Virus record (IMG/VR): IMGVR_UViG_3300025141_012149
Coordinates: 1-25,561 of that record
Reading direction: 5' to 3' (one strand)
From: a virus
Length of the DNA stretch: 25,561 nt
The notes under the pieces were generated by a model. That model searched no databases. It was not told the DNA's origin and saw nothing but the letters and a program-made list of their open reading frames with translations. Of the stretch, positions 1-6,588 are shown piece after piece (position 1 is the stretch's first letter; each line of letters begins with the position of its first letter). The position numbers were made by a program, and so were the translations under genes.

Positions 1-1
1 T

Positions 2-277
2 AAAGATGCTCACAATGCATGTATGTGGACGAATTACACACAATTATACGAGGGTAAGCTTTGGAAATGCACACAAACAGCTTTTTTTAATGATTTGATG
101 AGACGTATTAATAATCATAAAGATTGGGAGCAATATAAAAATAAATATATACCATTATCTCATGATGATTCAGAAATTGTAAAAGAACAATGGTTTAGTG
201 AATTTTTAAATCCTGAACCCATTTGTTCTATGTGTTCTGGAAAATTAATAAAAAATACACATAAAAAAATTTGGTAA
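2..277 (+). CDS. C-terminal fragment of a radical SAM/SPASM-like protein (cut by left edge)
   Basis: The reading frame is open from the first bases of the window, so this is the end of a longer gene and the ATG at 23 is not a trusted start. The visible tail has spaced cysteines: one at 20-22, one in the LWKC segment, and a CSMC pair near the end in an NPEPICSMC context. Such spacing with a YEGKLWKC-like strand resembles the auxiliary-cluster (SPASM) tail of radical SAM enzymes found in phage and bacterial sugar-modification clusters. The radical SAM core with its CxxxCxxC motif would lie outside the window, so the catalytic assignment is inference. The next gene starts 7 bases after the stop codon, which suggests one operon. 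Another Cys-rich Fe-S or zinc-binding tail remains possible. Confidence 0.5.
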   Translation, partial: KDAHNACMWTNYTQLYEGKLWKCTQTAFFNDLMRRINNHKDWEQYKNKYIPLSHDDSEIVKEQWFSEFLNPEPICSMCSGKLIKNTHKKIW

Positions 278-284
278 TAATAAA

Positions 285-1211
285 ATGAAAATTTTAATTA
301 CAGGTGGTATGGGATTCATTGGTGCTCATTTAGCTAATATATTAAAAAATGAACATGAAATTGTAATACTTGATAATTTTAACGCTGACTATCCTGGTTA
401 TTCTAAAATATATAGAGGTAAAATTTTAGGGGTAGTTGATGCTACTAAATTAGAAATGTCTCATAGACAACGAAATACTAAGTATAGATTAAAACTAATT
501 AAGGATATTAGAGTTTTAAGAGGATGGTCTTACGAACTATTAATAACAGAAAAATTTGATTTAATTATTAATTGTGGAAGTTTAGCAGAAGCTATTTTAT
601 CAAATCATTATGAGGAATTTTGTTATCAATCAATAGTAGAAGGATTAAAAAGTTTAAGGGAACGATTTACTTGTCCTATTCTACACCTAAGTTCTTCTAT
701 GGTTTATGGAACATGGTCTGGAGCTATTAAAGAATCTGATATTACTAAACCTGTAGATTATTATGGAAAATGTAAATTAAAAAGTGAACAAATATGCGAT
801 AATAATGATATAATTTTAAGACCTATTCATGTATATGGAATTGGAGATAGTAAATTTCCAATTTGGATGAATATTGAAAGACAACTAGATAAAGATCAAC
901 CTGTTAATGTTGAATGTGCTGACTGTATATATATTGATGATTTTATTGAAATAGTTAAAAATATTGTTGCTAACTGGATTCCTGGAACTTATAATATAAG
1001 TTCAAATATAATTAGGGATGGAAAAATTTTACAAAAAGTATATCCTAGATATTTTATAGTTAATAATAAATTAGGGCCAACTGGTCAACCGAGAGGAACA
1101 TTGGATAATTCAAAATTATTTAACACATTTAACGTAAGGTTAAAATTTAAATCTTATGAAGAAACTATTATAGACTACTACGGTAAATATGAAAATTTAT
1201 GTACGCAATAA
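285..1211 (+). CDS. NAD-dependent epimerase/dehydratase (extended SDR)
   Basis: A 308-residue extended short-chain dehydrogenase, the fold used for epimerising or dehydrating nucleotide sugars. The N-terminus has the Rossmann dinucleotide motif TGGMGFIG (residues 6-13), an acidic residue follows the second strand (LD, 29-30), and the catalytic Tyr-x-x-x-Lys pair is Y160/K164, preceded by the serine-rich LSSSMVYG strand near 135-142. Length fits the family. The substrate cannot be told from sequence; nearby sugar genes make a nucleotide sugar likely. The gene follows the radical SAM-like gene by 7 bases and overlaps the bS21 gene by 23 bases in another frame. No clear Shine-Dalgarno precedes the ATG. 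The family call is solid and the specificity unknown. Confidence 0.88.
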   Translation: MKILITGGMGFIGAHLANILKNEHEIVILDNFNADYPGYSKIYRGKILGVVDATKLEMSHRQRNTKYRLKLIKDIRVLRGWSYELLITEKFDLIINCGSLAEAILSNHYEEFCYQSIVEGLKSLRERFTCPILHLSSSMVYGTWSGAIKESDITKPVDYYGKCKLKSEQICDNNDIILRPIHVYGIGDSKFPIWMNIERQLDKDQPVNVECADCIYIDDFIEIVKNIVANWIPGTYNISSNIIRDGKILQKVYPRYFIVNNKLGPTGQPRGTLDNSKLFNTFNVRLKFKSYEETIIDYYGKYENLCTQ

Positions 1212-1452
1212 TGATGTAAGTAAAGCTTACCGCATTTTAAATAAAAAATTACATACTGAAGGTTTCTTCAAAGAGATTAGAGAAAAACAATTTTTTAAAT
1301 CTAAAAGTGAACAAAAACGTAATGCTTTAAGAGCTGCTAAAGTAAGATGGGCAAAAAAGAAAAAACTATTAGAAATAAAACATGAAAAACAAGAACGTAA
1401 TATGCTTCGAAATAAAAAAAAACAAAATCAGCAAAATAAAAGAAAAAAATGA
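1189..1452 (+). CDS. rpsU: Phage-encoded ribosomal protein bS21-like protein
   Basis: An 87-residue, extremely basic protein matching bacterial small-subunit protein bS21. It has a short N-terminal strand (KIYVRNND), an alanine/arginine-containing first helix (VSKAYRILNKKL), the FFKEIREKQFF segment equivalent to the LxEVRRREFYEKP region, then a KSEQKRNALRAAKVRWAKK helix. Cellular bS21 is usually about 70 residues; this one adds a lysine/asparagine/glutamine-rich tail. bS21 binds the 30S platform near the anti-Shine-Dalgarno end of 16S rRNA and affects initiation. Viral bS21 homologues are known from marine phages. The start overlaps the upstream SDR gene by 23 bases and lacks an obvious Shine-Dalgarno. 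Incorporation into host ribosomes is inference. Confidence 0.85.
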   Translation: MKIYVRNNDVSKAYRILNKKLHTEGFFKEIREKQFFKSKSEQKRNALRAAKVRWAKKKKLLEIKHEKQERNMLRNKKKQNQQNKRKK

Positions 1453-1460
1453 GATTTTTA

Positions 1461-1489
1461 TTGACAATTTCCCTTATTTAACGTATAAT
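1461..1489 (+). promoter_or_regulatory. Consensus sigma70-type promoter before the 83-aa gene and tmRNA
   Basis: A perfect TTGACA (1461-1466) and a perfect TATAAT (1484-1489) are separated by exactly 17 bases, directly after the bS21 stop codon. Transcription would begin around 1496. It would cover the 83-aa gene and the tmRNA and could continue into the downstream island. Recognition by the unmodified host housekeeping holoenzyme is expected, so this looks like an early or constitutive promoter. Confidence 0.85.
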
Positions 1490-1516
1490 TATAAAAGTTA
1501 AATAATGGAGCATATA

Positions 1517-1768
1517 ATGAAAGCATATAAAGGTATTTTCAAAAAGAAAAATGGCGATTCTCGTACAATGGTATTTTCAAGAATTGATGATTTGCCATCT
1601 CAATTTGTTGCTTCTAAAATACAAGGAGCAGGAAATGAACAAAAGTATCCTGATGGAATGGAATTAGTATGGGATCTTGAATCTGATGATTTTCGTGTAT
1701 TTAATTGGAAAACAAGTGATGGAATGCCAAAGATGTTTGATATAGAAGAGGACTTATTTATTGAATAG
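1517..1768 (+). CDS. Small SH3-barrel-like (WYL_2/DUF2693-like) phage protein
   Basis: An 83-residue protein. An in-frame ATG exists at 1505, but it lies about 9 bases from the predicted transcription start. GGAG at 1507-1510 sits 6 bases before the ATG at 1517, so 1517 is preferred. The sequence has a strand pattern with KKKNGDSRTMVF near the N-terminus and FRVFNWKT near residues 58-65, which resembles small Sm-like/SH3-barrel phage proteins of the WYL_2 (DUF2693) type. That match is by eye and the function is unknown. The TAG stop (1766-1768) is immediately followed by the first base of the tmRNA acceptor piece, so the two share a transcript. A role with tmRNA is possible but unsupported beyond adjacency. 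Confidence 0.7.
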   Translation: MKAYKGIFKKKNGDSRTMVFSRIDDLPSQFVASKIQGAGNEQKYPDGMELVWDLESDDFRVFNWKTSDGMPKMFDIEEDLFIE

Positions 1769-2018
1769 TGTCTCGAAGAAGGAAACAGAATAGACATACT
1801 GGACTCGGGGGCAGTACCCGACGCCTCCACCAAATTTTAAGGCATATGGGGGCGAAATAGGATCGACAGGTGTAGTAAAAGTAACTGGAGAGACAGGGTT
1901 AATCGCCTAATAGATTAAACACAATAAACGCAAACGATAACTTTGCATATGAGGATTATGCGCTAGCCGCTTAATCTGTCGGGGCTTGGCCCACCTAGCA
2001 ACAGAACGGGCTTTTTTT
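1769..2018 (+). ncRNA. ssrA: Two-piece, circularly permuted transfer-messenger RNA (alphaproteobacterial type)
   Basis: tmRNA frees stalled ribosomes and tags their products for degradation. The acceptor piece comes first: a T-arm-like hairpin (TCGGG 1805-1809, CCCGA 1817-1821), acceptor strand CGCCTCC (1822-1828), then ACCA (1829-1832). After a 15-base intervening segment (1833-1847) the coding piece starts with GGGGGCG (1848-1854), which pairs with 1822-1828 over 7 bp with one G-U. A D-arm-like AAATAGGATCGAC follows. The resume codon GCA is at 1930 and the tag ANDNFAYEDYALAA ends with TAA at 1972-1974. AGATTAA (1912-1918) pairs with TTAATCT (1971-1977) around the tag. TGTCTC (1769-1774) pairs with GAGACA (1890-1895), a P2-like helix joining the two pieces. 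The order, acceptor before coding piece, is that of permuted alphaproteobacterial genes. Exact mature ends are estimates. Confidence 0.95.
1989..2018 (+). terminator. Weak possible terminator or 3' end of the tmRNA coding piece
   Basis: GCCC (1989-1992) can pair with GGGC (2008-2011) ahead of a run of T (2012-2018). The stem is short and the loop long, and GCCC can instead pair with GGGC at 1982-1985. Termination is therefore likely to be partial, and readthrough into the downstream island is plausible. The site may mainly mark the processing end of the coding RNA. Confidence 0.4.
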
Positions 2019-2021
2019 ATA

Positions 2022-2525
2022 ATGCTTTATACAGAACCTTGGAACCATGTTTTAATAGATAATTTTTTTGATAAAGATACATTTAAATATTGTATTAAAC
2101 ATCTTGAATCTATTCCTAAACAACAAGATAATCATACAGTAATAAAAGATAAACGTTTAATAAATTATTGTGATAATATTTTTACAGAAAAATTTATAAA
2201 AATAAATTTTCCTAATCATAGACCTTATAAATCACTTGAAAGTGTAGCAGAAGTAAATCTCTGTTCAAAAAATGGATACTATCCAATACATGATGAAGCT
2301 CCATACAAAATTATAACTGCAATTATCTATTTAGCACCAAGAAAAACAATAGGAACAAAAATTTTTAACTCATCAAAAGAATTTCAATTCGAAGTGCCCT
2401 GGCAAGTTAATCGTTGTCTTGCATTTGCAGGAATAGATGGTGTTACTTGGCACTCTTATAAACATAACGGTAATTTAACACGAGTTACATTCAACTATTT
2501 TAAAAAATATTTTAATGTTTTATAA
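2022..2525 (+). CDS. 2OG-Fe(II) oxygenase-like protein
   Basis: A 167-residue protein starting at the ATG 4 bases after the T-run that ends the tmRNA. The frame is open upstream into the tmRNA, but that part is not credible coding sequence. The double-stranded beta-helix signature is visible: a proximal metal triad H90-x-E92 (YYPIHDE), a distal histidine H144 in VTWHSYKH, and an arginine R154 (LTRVTFNYF) in the place that binds 2-oxoglutarate. The family uses Fe(II), 2-oxoglutarate and O2 to hydroxylate proteins, nucleic acids or small molecules, and such genes are common in marine T4-like phages. The substrate is unknown. The end overlaps the ParB-like gene by 11 bases. The HxE instead of HxD is a family-tolerated variant. 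Confidence 0.75.
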   Translation: MLYTEPWNHVLIDNFFDKDTFKYCIKHLESIPKQQDNHTVIKDKRLINYCDNIFTEKFIKINFPNHRPYKSLESVAEVNLCSKNGYYPIHDEAPYKIITAIIYLAPRKTIGTKIFNSSKEFQFEVPWQVNRCLAFAGIDGVTWHSYKHNGNLTRVTFNYFKKYFNVL

Positions 2526-2835
2526 AAATGAAATTCAGTTAAAAAAACTTAAAGGCTCCTCTAAAAATTTTCCTATGGAAAGAATAAGAGACTTATACTA
2601 TAGTATTAAAAAATATGGTGTAACTACTCCTTTACTAATTGATGAAAAATATAATATTAAACTAGGAAACAGTAGGTTATTTGTTTTACGTTTACTTAGA
2701 AAAAAAGATAATTACTTAGTACCTTGTATTATGTATTCTTTAAATAAAAGATCAGAACCTATTATACAAAATACTAAAGAACTAGAAAAAATTCTAGGGA
2801 CAACTCTTAAACGAATACATGGCTTTTTCAAATGA
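2515..2835 (+). CDS. Small ParB/sulfiredoxin-like domain protein
   Basis: A 106-residue protein with a ParB N-terminal-like pattern: RIRDLYYSIKKYGVTTPLLI (about 24-43), where a helix leads into a hydrophobic strand, followed by IKLGNSRLFVLRLL (about 48-61), equivalent to the GxxR box of the ParB/Srx fold. No helix-turn-helix or C-terminal dimer domain is present, so this is a lone ParB-like nucleotide-binding domain rather than a partition protein. It overlaps the oxygenase gene by 11 bases, and its stop shares ATGA with the next start. In glycan islands such lone domains occur without known function. The family call is moderate and the role unknown. Confidence 0.6.
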   Translation: MFYKNEIQLKKLKGSSKNFPMERIRDLYYSIKKYGVTTPLLIDEKYNIKLGNSRLFVLRLLRKKDNYLVPCIMYSLNKRSEPIIQNTKELEKILGTTLKRIHGFFK

Positions 2836-3503
2836 AACTAGCTATAATGCAACCCTATTTATTTCCATATTTAGGGTATTTTCAACTTATAAATTCAGTT
2901 GATACTTTTATTATTTTAGACGATGTTAATTATATAACACGCGGATGGATTAATCGTAATAAAATTATGATTAATGGTGCAGAAAAATATATCACTATTC
3001 CTTTAGAAAAACAAAGTCAAAATAAATTAATATGTGATCATTATTTTTATTGGGATGATAAGTGGAAAAATAAAATATTAAAATCTATACATCATGCTTA
3101 TGGAAAAGCACTTTTTTATAATGAAATTTTTCCTATGATTAATTTTTTATTTGAAAATGAAGGGCATCAATCTTTATCAGAATTTAATTATCAATGTTTA
3201 AAAACCATATCTGATAGACTAGAAATTAATGTAAAATATAATTTTTCTTCCAAGTGTGATTCTGCTACAGATAAAAAAAATAGTAAAAGAATTGTTAATT
3301 TATGCCAGAAATTTCATACTGATATATATGTAAATGCAATAGGCGGTAAAGAGTTATACACACAAAAAGATTTTTATCCAATAACTCTTCGCTTCATAAA
3401 ACGTCTAGACAACGAAAATAATTTAAGTATAATAGACATATTAATGAGAAATGGTTTTACAAAAACTAAAGAATTAATAAAGCAATATGAGTTTATAAAA
3501 TGA
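2832..3503 (+). CDS. WbqC-like family protein
   Basis: A 223-residue protein with the hallmark N-terminus of the WbqC-like family: MQPYLFPYLGYFQLI (residues 6-20), then FIILDDVNY (26-34) and GWINRNKI (38-45). Length matches the family. WbqC-like genes are found in O-antigen and capsule clusters beside amino-sugar aminotransferases and are thought to act in nucleotide-sugar modification, though the reaction is poorly defined. Here it sits at an ATGA junction with the ParB-like gene and another with the NeuD-like acyltransferase, which agrees with a sugar-acylation role. The family assignment is strong and the chemistry is inference. Confidence 0.88.
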   Translation: MKLAIMQPYLFPYLGYFQLINSVDTFIILDDVNYITRGWINRNKIMINGAEKYITIPLEKQSQNKLICDHYFYWDDKWKNKILKSIHHAYGKALFYNEIFPMINFLFENEGHQSLSEFNYQCLKTISDRLEINVKYNFSSKCDSATDKKNSKRIVNLCQKFHTDIYVNAIGGKELYTQKDFYPITLRFIKRLDNENNLSIIDILMRNGFTKTKELIKQYEFIK

Positions 3504-4150
3504 TAATATTTGGAACTAAAGATCTTGCTGAAATGAGTAAATTCTACTTTGAAACAGCACAAGAATCAGAAACCGTTAAGGCTTTTATTCAAGATGGAGA
3601 ATATATAAAAGAAGATACTTTTTGTAAGCTTCCTGTTATTCCTTTTGAAGAAGTAGAAACACATTTTCCCCCTGATAAAACATCATTTTTTGCACCTATG
3701 AGCGGTGCTAAAATGAATACTATTAGAGAAAAAGTTTATTTAAGAATAAAAGAAAAAGGTTATTATTTGCCTACTTTTATTCATGAAAAAGCTCATGTTT
3801 GGGATGAAAATGCAGTAGGTGAAAATTGTTTTATTCAAGAATTTAATAATATTCAGTACGGTACAATAGTAGGAAATAATGTAATGATGTGGTCCGGAAA
3901 TCATATCGGGCATCATGGTCGAATTGATAGTCATACATTTTTTACTTCTCATGTTGTATTATCAGGTCATTGTACTGTAAAATCTTATAGCTGGATAGGA
4001 GTAAATGCAACTATTAAAGATTTTACACATATTGGAGAAGGTAGTTTAATTGGTATGGGGGCTTCAGTTACAAAAGATACTGAAGCCTGGAAACTTCATA
4101 TAGGTAGTCCTGCACGAGCTAAGGGAAAAAGTATGGAGGTTAATCTATAA
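3500..4150 (+). CDS. NeuD-like sugar O/N-acyltransferase (left-handed beta-helix)
   Basis: A 216-residue protein with an N-terminal Rossmann-like start (MIIFGTKDLAEMSKFYF) of the kind found in PglD/NeuD acyltransferases, followed from about residue 95 by hexapeptide-repeat turns (VGENCFIQ, VGNNVMMW, IDSHTFFT, VKSYSWIG, IGEGSLIGMGASV). The family transfers an acetyl or other acyl group to a sugar or amino-sugar nucleotide. HHGRIDS in the helix could hold the catalytic histidine. The ending GSPARAKG is typical of hexapeptide acyltransferases. It overlaps the WbqC-like gene by ATGA and the next gene by TAATG. Together with the DegT-type aminotransferase further on it suggests an N-acylated amino sugar. 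Confidence 0.85.
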   Translation: MIIFGTKDLAEMSKFYFETAQESETVKAFIQDGEYIKEDTFCKLPVIPFEEVETHFPPDKTSFFAPMSGAKMNTIREKVYLRIKEKGYYLPTFIHEKAHVWDENAVGENCFIQEFNNIQYGTIVGNNVMMWSGNHIGHHGRIDSHTFFTSHVVLSGHCTVKSYSWIGVNATIKDFTHIGEGSLIGMGASVTKDTEAWKLHIGSPARAKGKSMEVNL

Positions 4151-5121
4151 TGTGGAAAAGACATGGTTGTATTACTGATGATAATAAAATTAGACATCGT
4201 AGATTACAATGTCCTGTAGTTGATATTGAAAATGATGGTTTTTGGAGAATTTATTATAGTCATAGAGATGCATTTAATCGAAGTTATACATCGTTTTTTG
4301 ATATAGAACCTGGATATCCTGAAAATATTTTAGATGTATCTTATTCTTTTATATTAGAACATGGTAATGTTGGACAAGTTGATACACATGGAGCAATGGC
4401 TACTAGTATCATGACTATTGATGATACTAAATTTTTATATTATATTGGATGGTCACAAAGAACTGATGTTCCTTATTTTAATACTACTTGTCTTGCTACT
4501 CATAAAATTGGTGATGATAAAGATTGGGGAGATCGAAACGGAGTAACTCCTATTTTCAATAAATACGGCCCAATTCTTGGTCCTGACCATATTGATTCTG
4601 GCTATTCTGGAACTATGAAGCCATTTTATGATGATGAAACTAATATGTTTTATGGATTTTATCTTTCTTGTAATGATTGGATAAATATAGATGATCTTCA
4701 AGAACCTATATATGATATTAAAAGAGCAAGATCTTTAGATGGGCGAAACTGGACTAAAGAAAACTTAACGATAATTCCTCTTGAAGAAGGAGAAGGAGGT
4801 ATATCTTCTGCTAATGTAGTACAATTTGGACCAAATGACTACAAAATGTGGTATTCTGTTAGGGGTAAAGACAACTTTAGACGCGGTATTAAAGATGAAA
4901 AAACTTACCGCATCAAGTATTCAGAATCTGACTGGATAAATAATTGGACTCGTGGTACAGATGAATCTCTATTTTTACTTCCTACTTGTGATCCATGGGA
5001 TTGGGATGGTGTAATGACTTGTTATCCCTACATAGTAAAATATGAGAATACATTATTTATGTTTTATAACGGTAATAAGTTTGGAGAATCAGGAATAGGA
5101 TACGCAACATATGAATATTGA
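4150..5121 (+). CDS. Five-bladed beta-propeller glycosidase-like protein (GH43/GH32/GH130-like)
   Basis: A 323-residue protein with repeated propeller blades of the glycosidase type: GFWRIYYSHRD (about 31-41), KFLYYIGWSQR (about 95-105), SGTMKPFYDDETNMFYGFY (about 154-172), SLDGRNWTKE (about 197-206), YKMWYSVRG (about 229-237) and LFMFYNGNKFG (about 306-316). The pattern of a date- or price-like strand followed by an aromatic-Y-Y motif is typical of clan GH-F/J and GH130 folds. No signal peptide is visible, so it would act in the cytoplasm. Homologues in O-antigen-type clusters are usually annotated only as glycosyl hydrolase-like. Whether it hydrolyses, phosphorolyses or only binds sugars is unknown. 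Confidence 0.65.
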   Translation: MWKRHGCITDDNKIRHRRLQCPVVDIENDGFWRIYYSHRDAFNRSYTSFFDIEPGYPENILDVSYSFILEHGNVGQVDTHGAMATSIMTIDDTKFLYYIGWSQRTDVPYFNTTCLATHKIGDDKDWGDRNGVTPIFNKYGPILGPDHIDSGYSGTMKPFYDDETNMFYGFYLSCNDWINIDDLQEPIYDIKRARSLDGRNWTKENLTIIPLEEGEGGISSANVVQFGPNDYKMWYSVRGKDNFRRGIKDEKTYRIKYSESDWINNWTRGTDESLFLLPTCDPWDWDGVMTCYPYIVKYENTLFMFYNGNKFGESGIGYATYEY

Positions 5122-5821
5122 TCATTATCATGAATATGGATATACAATTGCTAAAGAATTAGTAGATGTTAAATTTTGTCATGCAATTGTAAGAGAAGCA
5201 GAAGAGATTTTTGATTTACAAATCGAAGCTAAAGGTTATTCTTCTAGAGAAGAACTCTTTGAAAAAGATTATAATGTATGGCTAAATTGTGCAAAACATT
5301 GCCAATGGTTAGTATCTTTACATCATCTCGGAGTAATGGTAGGGTATAGAGGAATGGATCTTATGGATTCTCCATTACTAAGTATTTGTACCAGACCTGT
5401 TTTATATTTTAATAATAAAAAAACAGCTAAAAAAGAACAACATCATACAATTGGACCCCATCAAGATTGGAAAAGTATGCAGCCTTCTTCAGATGGTTTA
5501 GTAGCATGGCTTCCTCTTCTTCCTGTTGAAGACAACTTAGGTAAATTACAAGTAGTTCCGAAAAGTCATTTATTAGGTGATATAGCAAAAGATATAGAAG
5601 ATGGTTTTGGATATGTAGATGGTAATTACGAGTATGAAGCAGTTAGTATTGATCCAGGTGATGTTTTATTTTTTAATCCTTTATTAATACATAAAAGTGG
5701 AGAACTTAAATCAGATAGAACTAGATGGTCATGCCATTATAGATTTAATAATATGAAAGATAAAGATTTTATTGATCGGAATTATCCGCATCCTTATATT
5801 TATAAACCAATTAAATTATGA
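5111..5821 (+). CDS. Phytanoyl-CoA dioxygenase (PhyH)-like oxygenase
   Basis: A 236-residue 2-oxoglutarate/Fe(II) oxygenase of the PhyH type. The metal site is H117-x-D119 in GPHQDW with distal H194 in LLIHKSGE, and an arginine in DRTRW (about 203-205) fits the 2-oxoglutarate carboxylate. The strand LPVEDNLGKLQVVPKSH (about 137-153) and DPGDVLFFNP (181-190) are classic PhyH elements. The family hydroxylates small molecules, including sugars and lipids. The gene begins within the end of the propeller gene (11-base overlap) and ends at ATGA with the next gene. In this island a nucleotide sugar or glycan is a reasonable substrate guess. Confidence 0.85.
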   Translation: MNIDHYHEYGYTIAKELVDVKFCHAIVREAEEIFDLQIEAKGYSSREELFEKDYNVWLNCAKHCQWLVSLHHLGVMVGYRGMDLMDSPLLSICTRPVLYFNNKKTAKKEQHHTIGPHQDWKSMQPSSDGLVAWLPLLPVEDNLGKLQVVPKSHLLGDIAKDIEDGFGYVDGNYEYEAVSIDPGDVLFFNPLLIHKSGELKSDRTRWSCHYRFNNMKDKDFIDRNYPHPYIYKPIKL

Positions 5822-6588
5822 TAGATATTTATTATAGAACAACATCACATCGAAATGAAAAAGATAATAGACCACATTGGTTTAGTTTCGAAAAGTCTTG
5901 GAATAACCTTTTAAATACTCGGCAAGATAATCCAATTACTATTTTACATGATGGACCAGTAGTAGATGACTATTTTAAATCACTCCCAGAAAATTGTAAA
6001 CTTGTCGAGATTAATTCTCAAAGTTTATTACCTACTCTTGAGTTAGAATGGGAAGAAAAAAATGAATATTATGATGATCATGATGAGAATGGAAATGTGT
6101 ATAGAAAAAGAATGGAAAAACCTGATCTAGAAAAAGCATCAGGCGCATTAATGTGGGATTATATTTATAGTAATTTAAATACTCATAATATTATATATAT
6201 CATCGAAGATGATTATTTACATTTAGCTAATTGGCCTATAATAATAGAAGATATATTTTCTATATATAATGATTTACATTATATATGTTTATATGATCAT
6301 CCTGATAAATATAGTCCAAGATACAAAGGATTAATGTCACAGATTATATTAGGTAGATATTGTCATTGGAGAACAGTTCCAAGTATTTGTGGAACTTTTG
6401 CTGTTAAAGGACAAGTATTATTTGAAGATTTAAATATACATATAGAAAACTTAGGAGATTATAATAAATTTATTAAGTTAAAAGAAAAAAATAGACATTT
6501 CATATCTGCTCTTCCTAGTATTGCTACTCACTGTATTGAACCTTTTTTAAGTCCTTATATAAATTGGGAAGGAGTTATAAATGCCTAG
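5818..6588 (+). CDS. Putative glycosyltransferase (GT-A-like)
   Basis: A 256-residue protein starting at an ATGA junction. Residues 125-136 read IIYIIEDDYLHL, an acidic metal-binding-like EDD (130-132) after a hydrophobic strand, as in GT-A glycosyltransferases. A following segment, TVPSICGTFAVKG, resembles an acceptor-side loop. The N-terminal segment with ITILHDG (about 40-46) fits a nucleotide-sugar-binding strand. The family is not certain: no clear GT2 signature is seen, and the proteins most like it are probably annotated as hypothetical in marine phages. Position between an oxygenase and a methyltransferase supports a glycan role. It overlaps the next gene by 8 bases. Confidence 0.55.
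   Translation: MIDIYYRTTSHRNEKDNRPHWFSFEKSWNNLLNTRQDNPITILHDGPVVDDYFKSLPENCKLVEINSQSLLPTLELEWEEKNEYYDDHDENGNVYRKRMEKPDLEKASGALMWDYIYSNLNTHNIIYIIEDDYLHLANWPIIIEDIFSIYNDLHYICLYDHPDKYSPRYKGLMSQIILGRYCHWRTVPSICGTFAVKGQVLFEDLNIHIENLGDYNKFIKLKEKNRHFISALPSIATHCIEPFLSPYINWEGVINA

Noticed and set aside
1600-1833. Minus-strand open frame across the 83-aa gene and tmRNA acceptor piece
   Set aside because: It runs antisense through a structured RNA and a gene with a promoter and ribosome-binding site; no initiation signal.
1769-2018. tmRNA as a prophage attachment site remnant
   Set aside because: Both pieces and all pairings are complete and no integrase or flanking repeat is visible, so a functional gene is more likely than an att fragment.
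1986-2021. Upstream extension of the 2OG oxygenase frame into the tmRNA (TTG start)
   Set aside because: The extension is encoded by conserved tmRNA sequence and its T-run; the ATG at 2022 fits the family start better.
2515-2835. ParB-like gene as part of a plasmid-type partition system
   Set aside because: No ParA gene, no centromere-like repeats, and the protein lacks the HTH and dimer domains.
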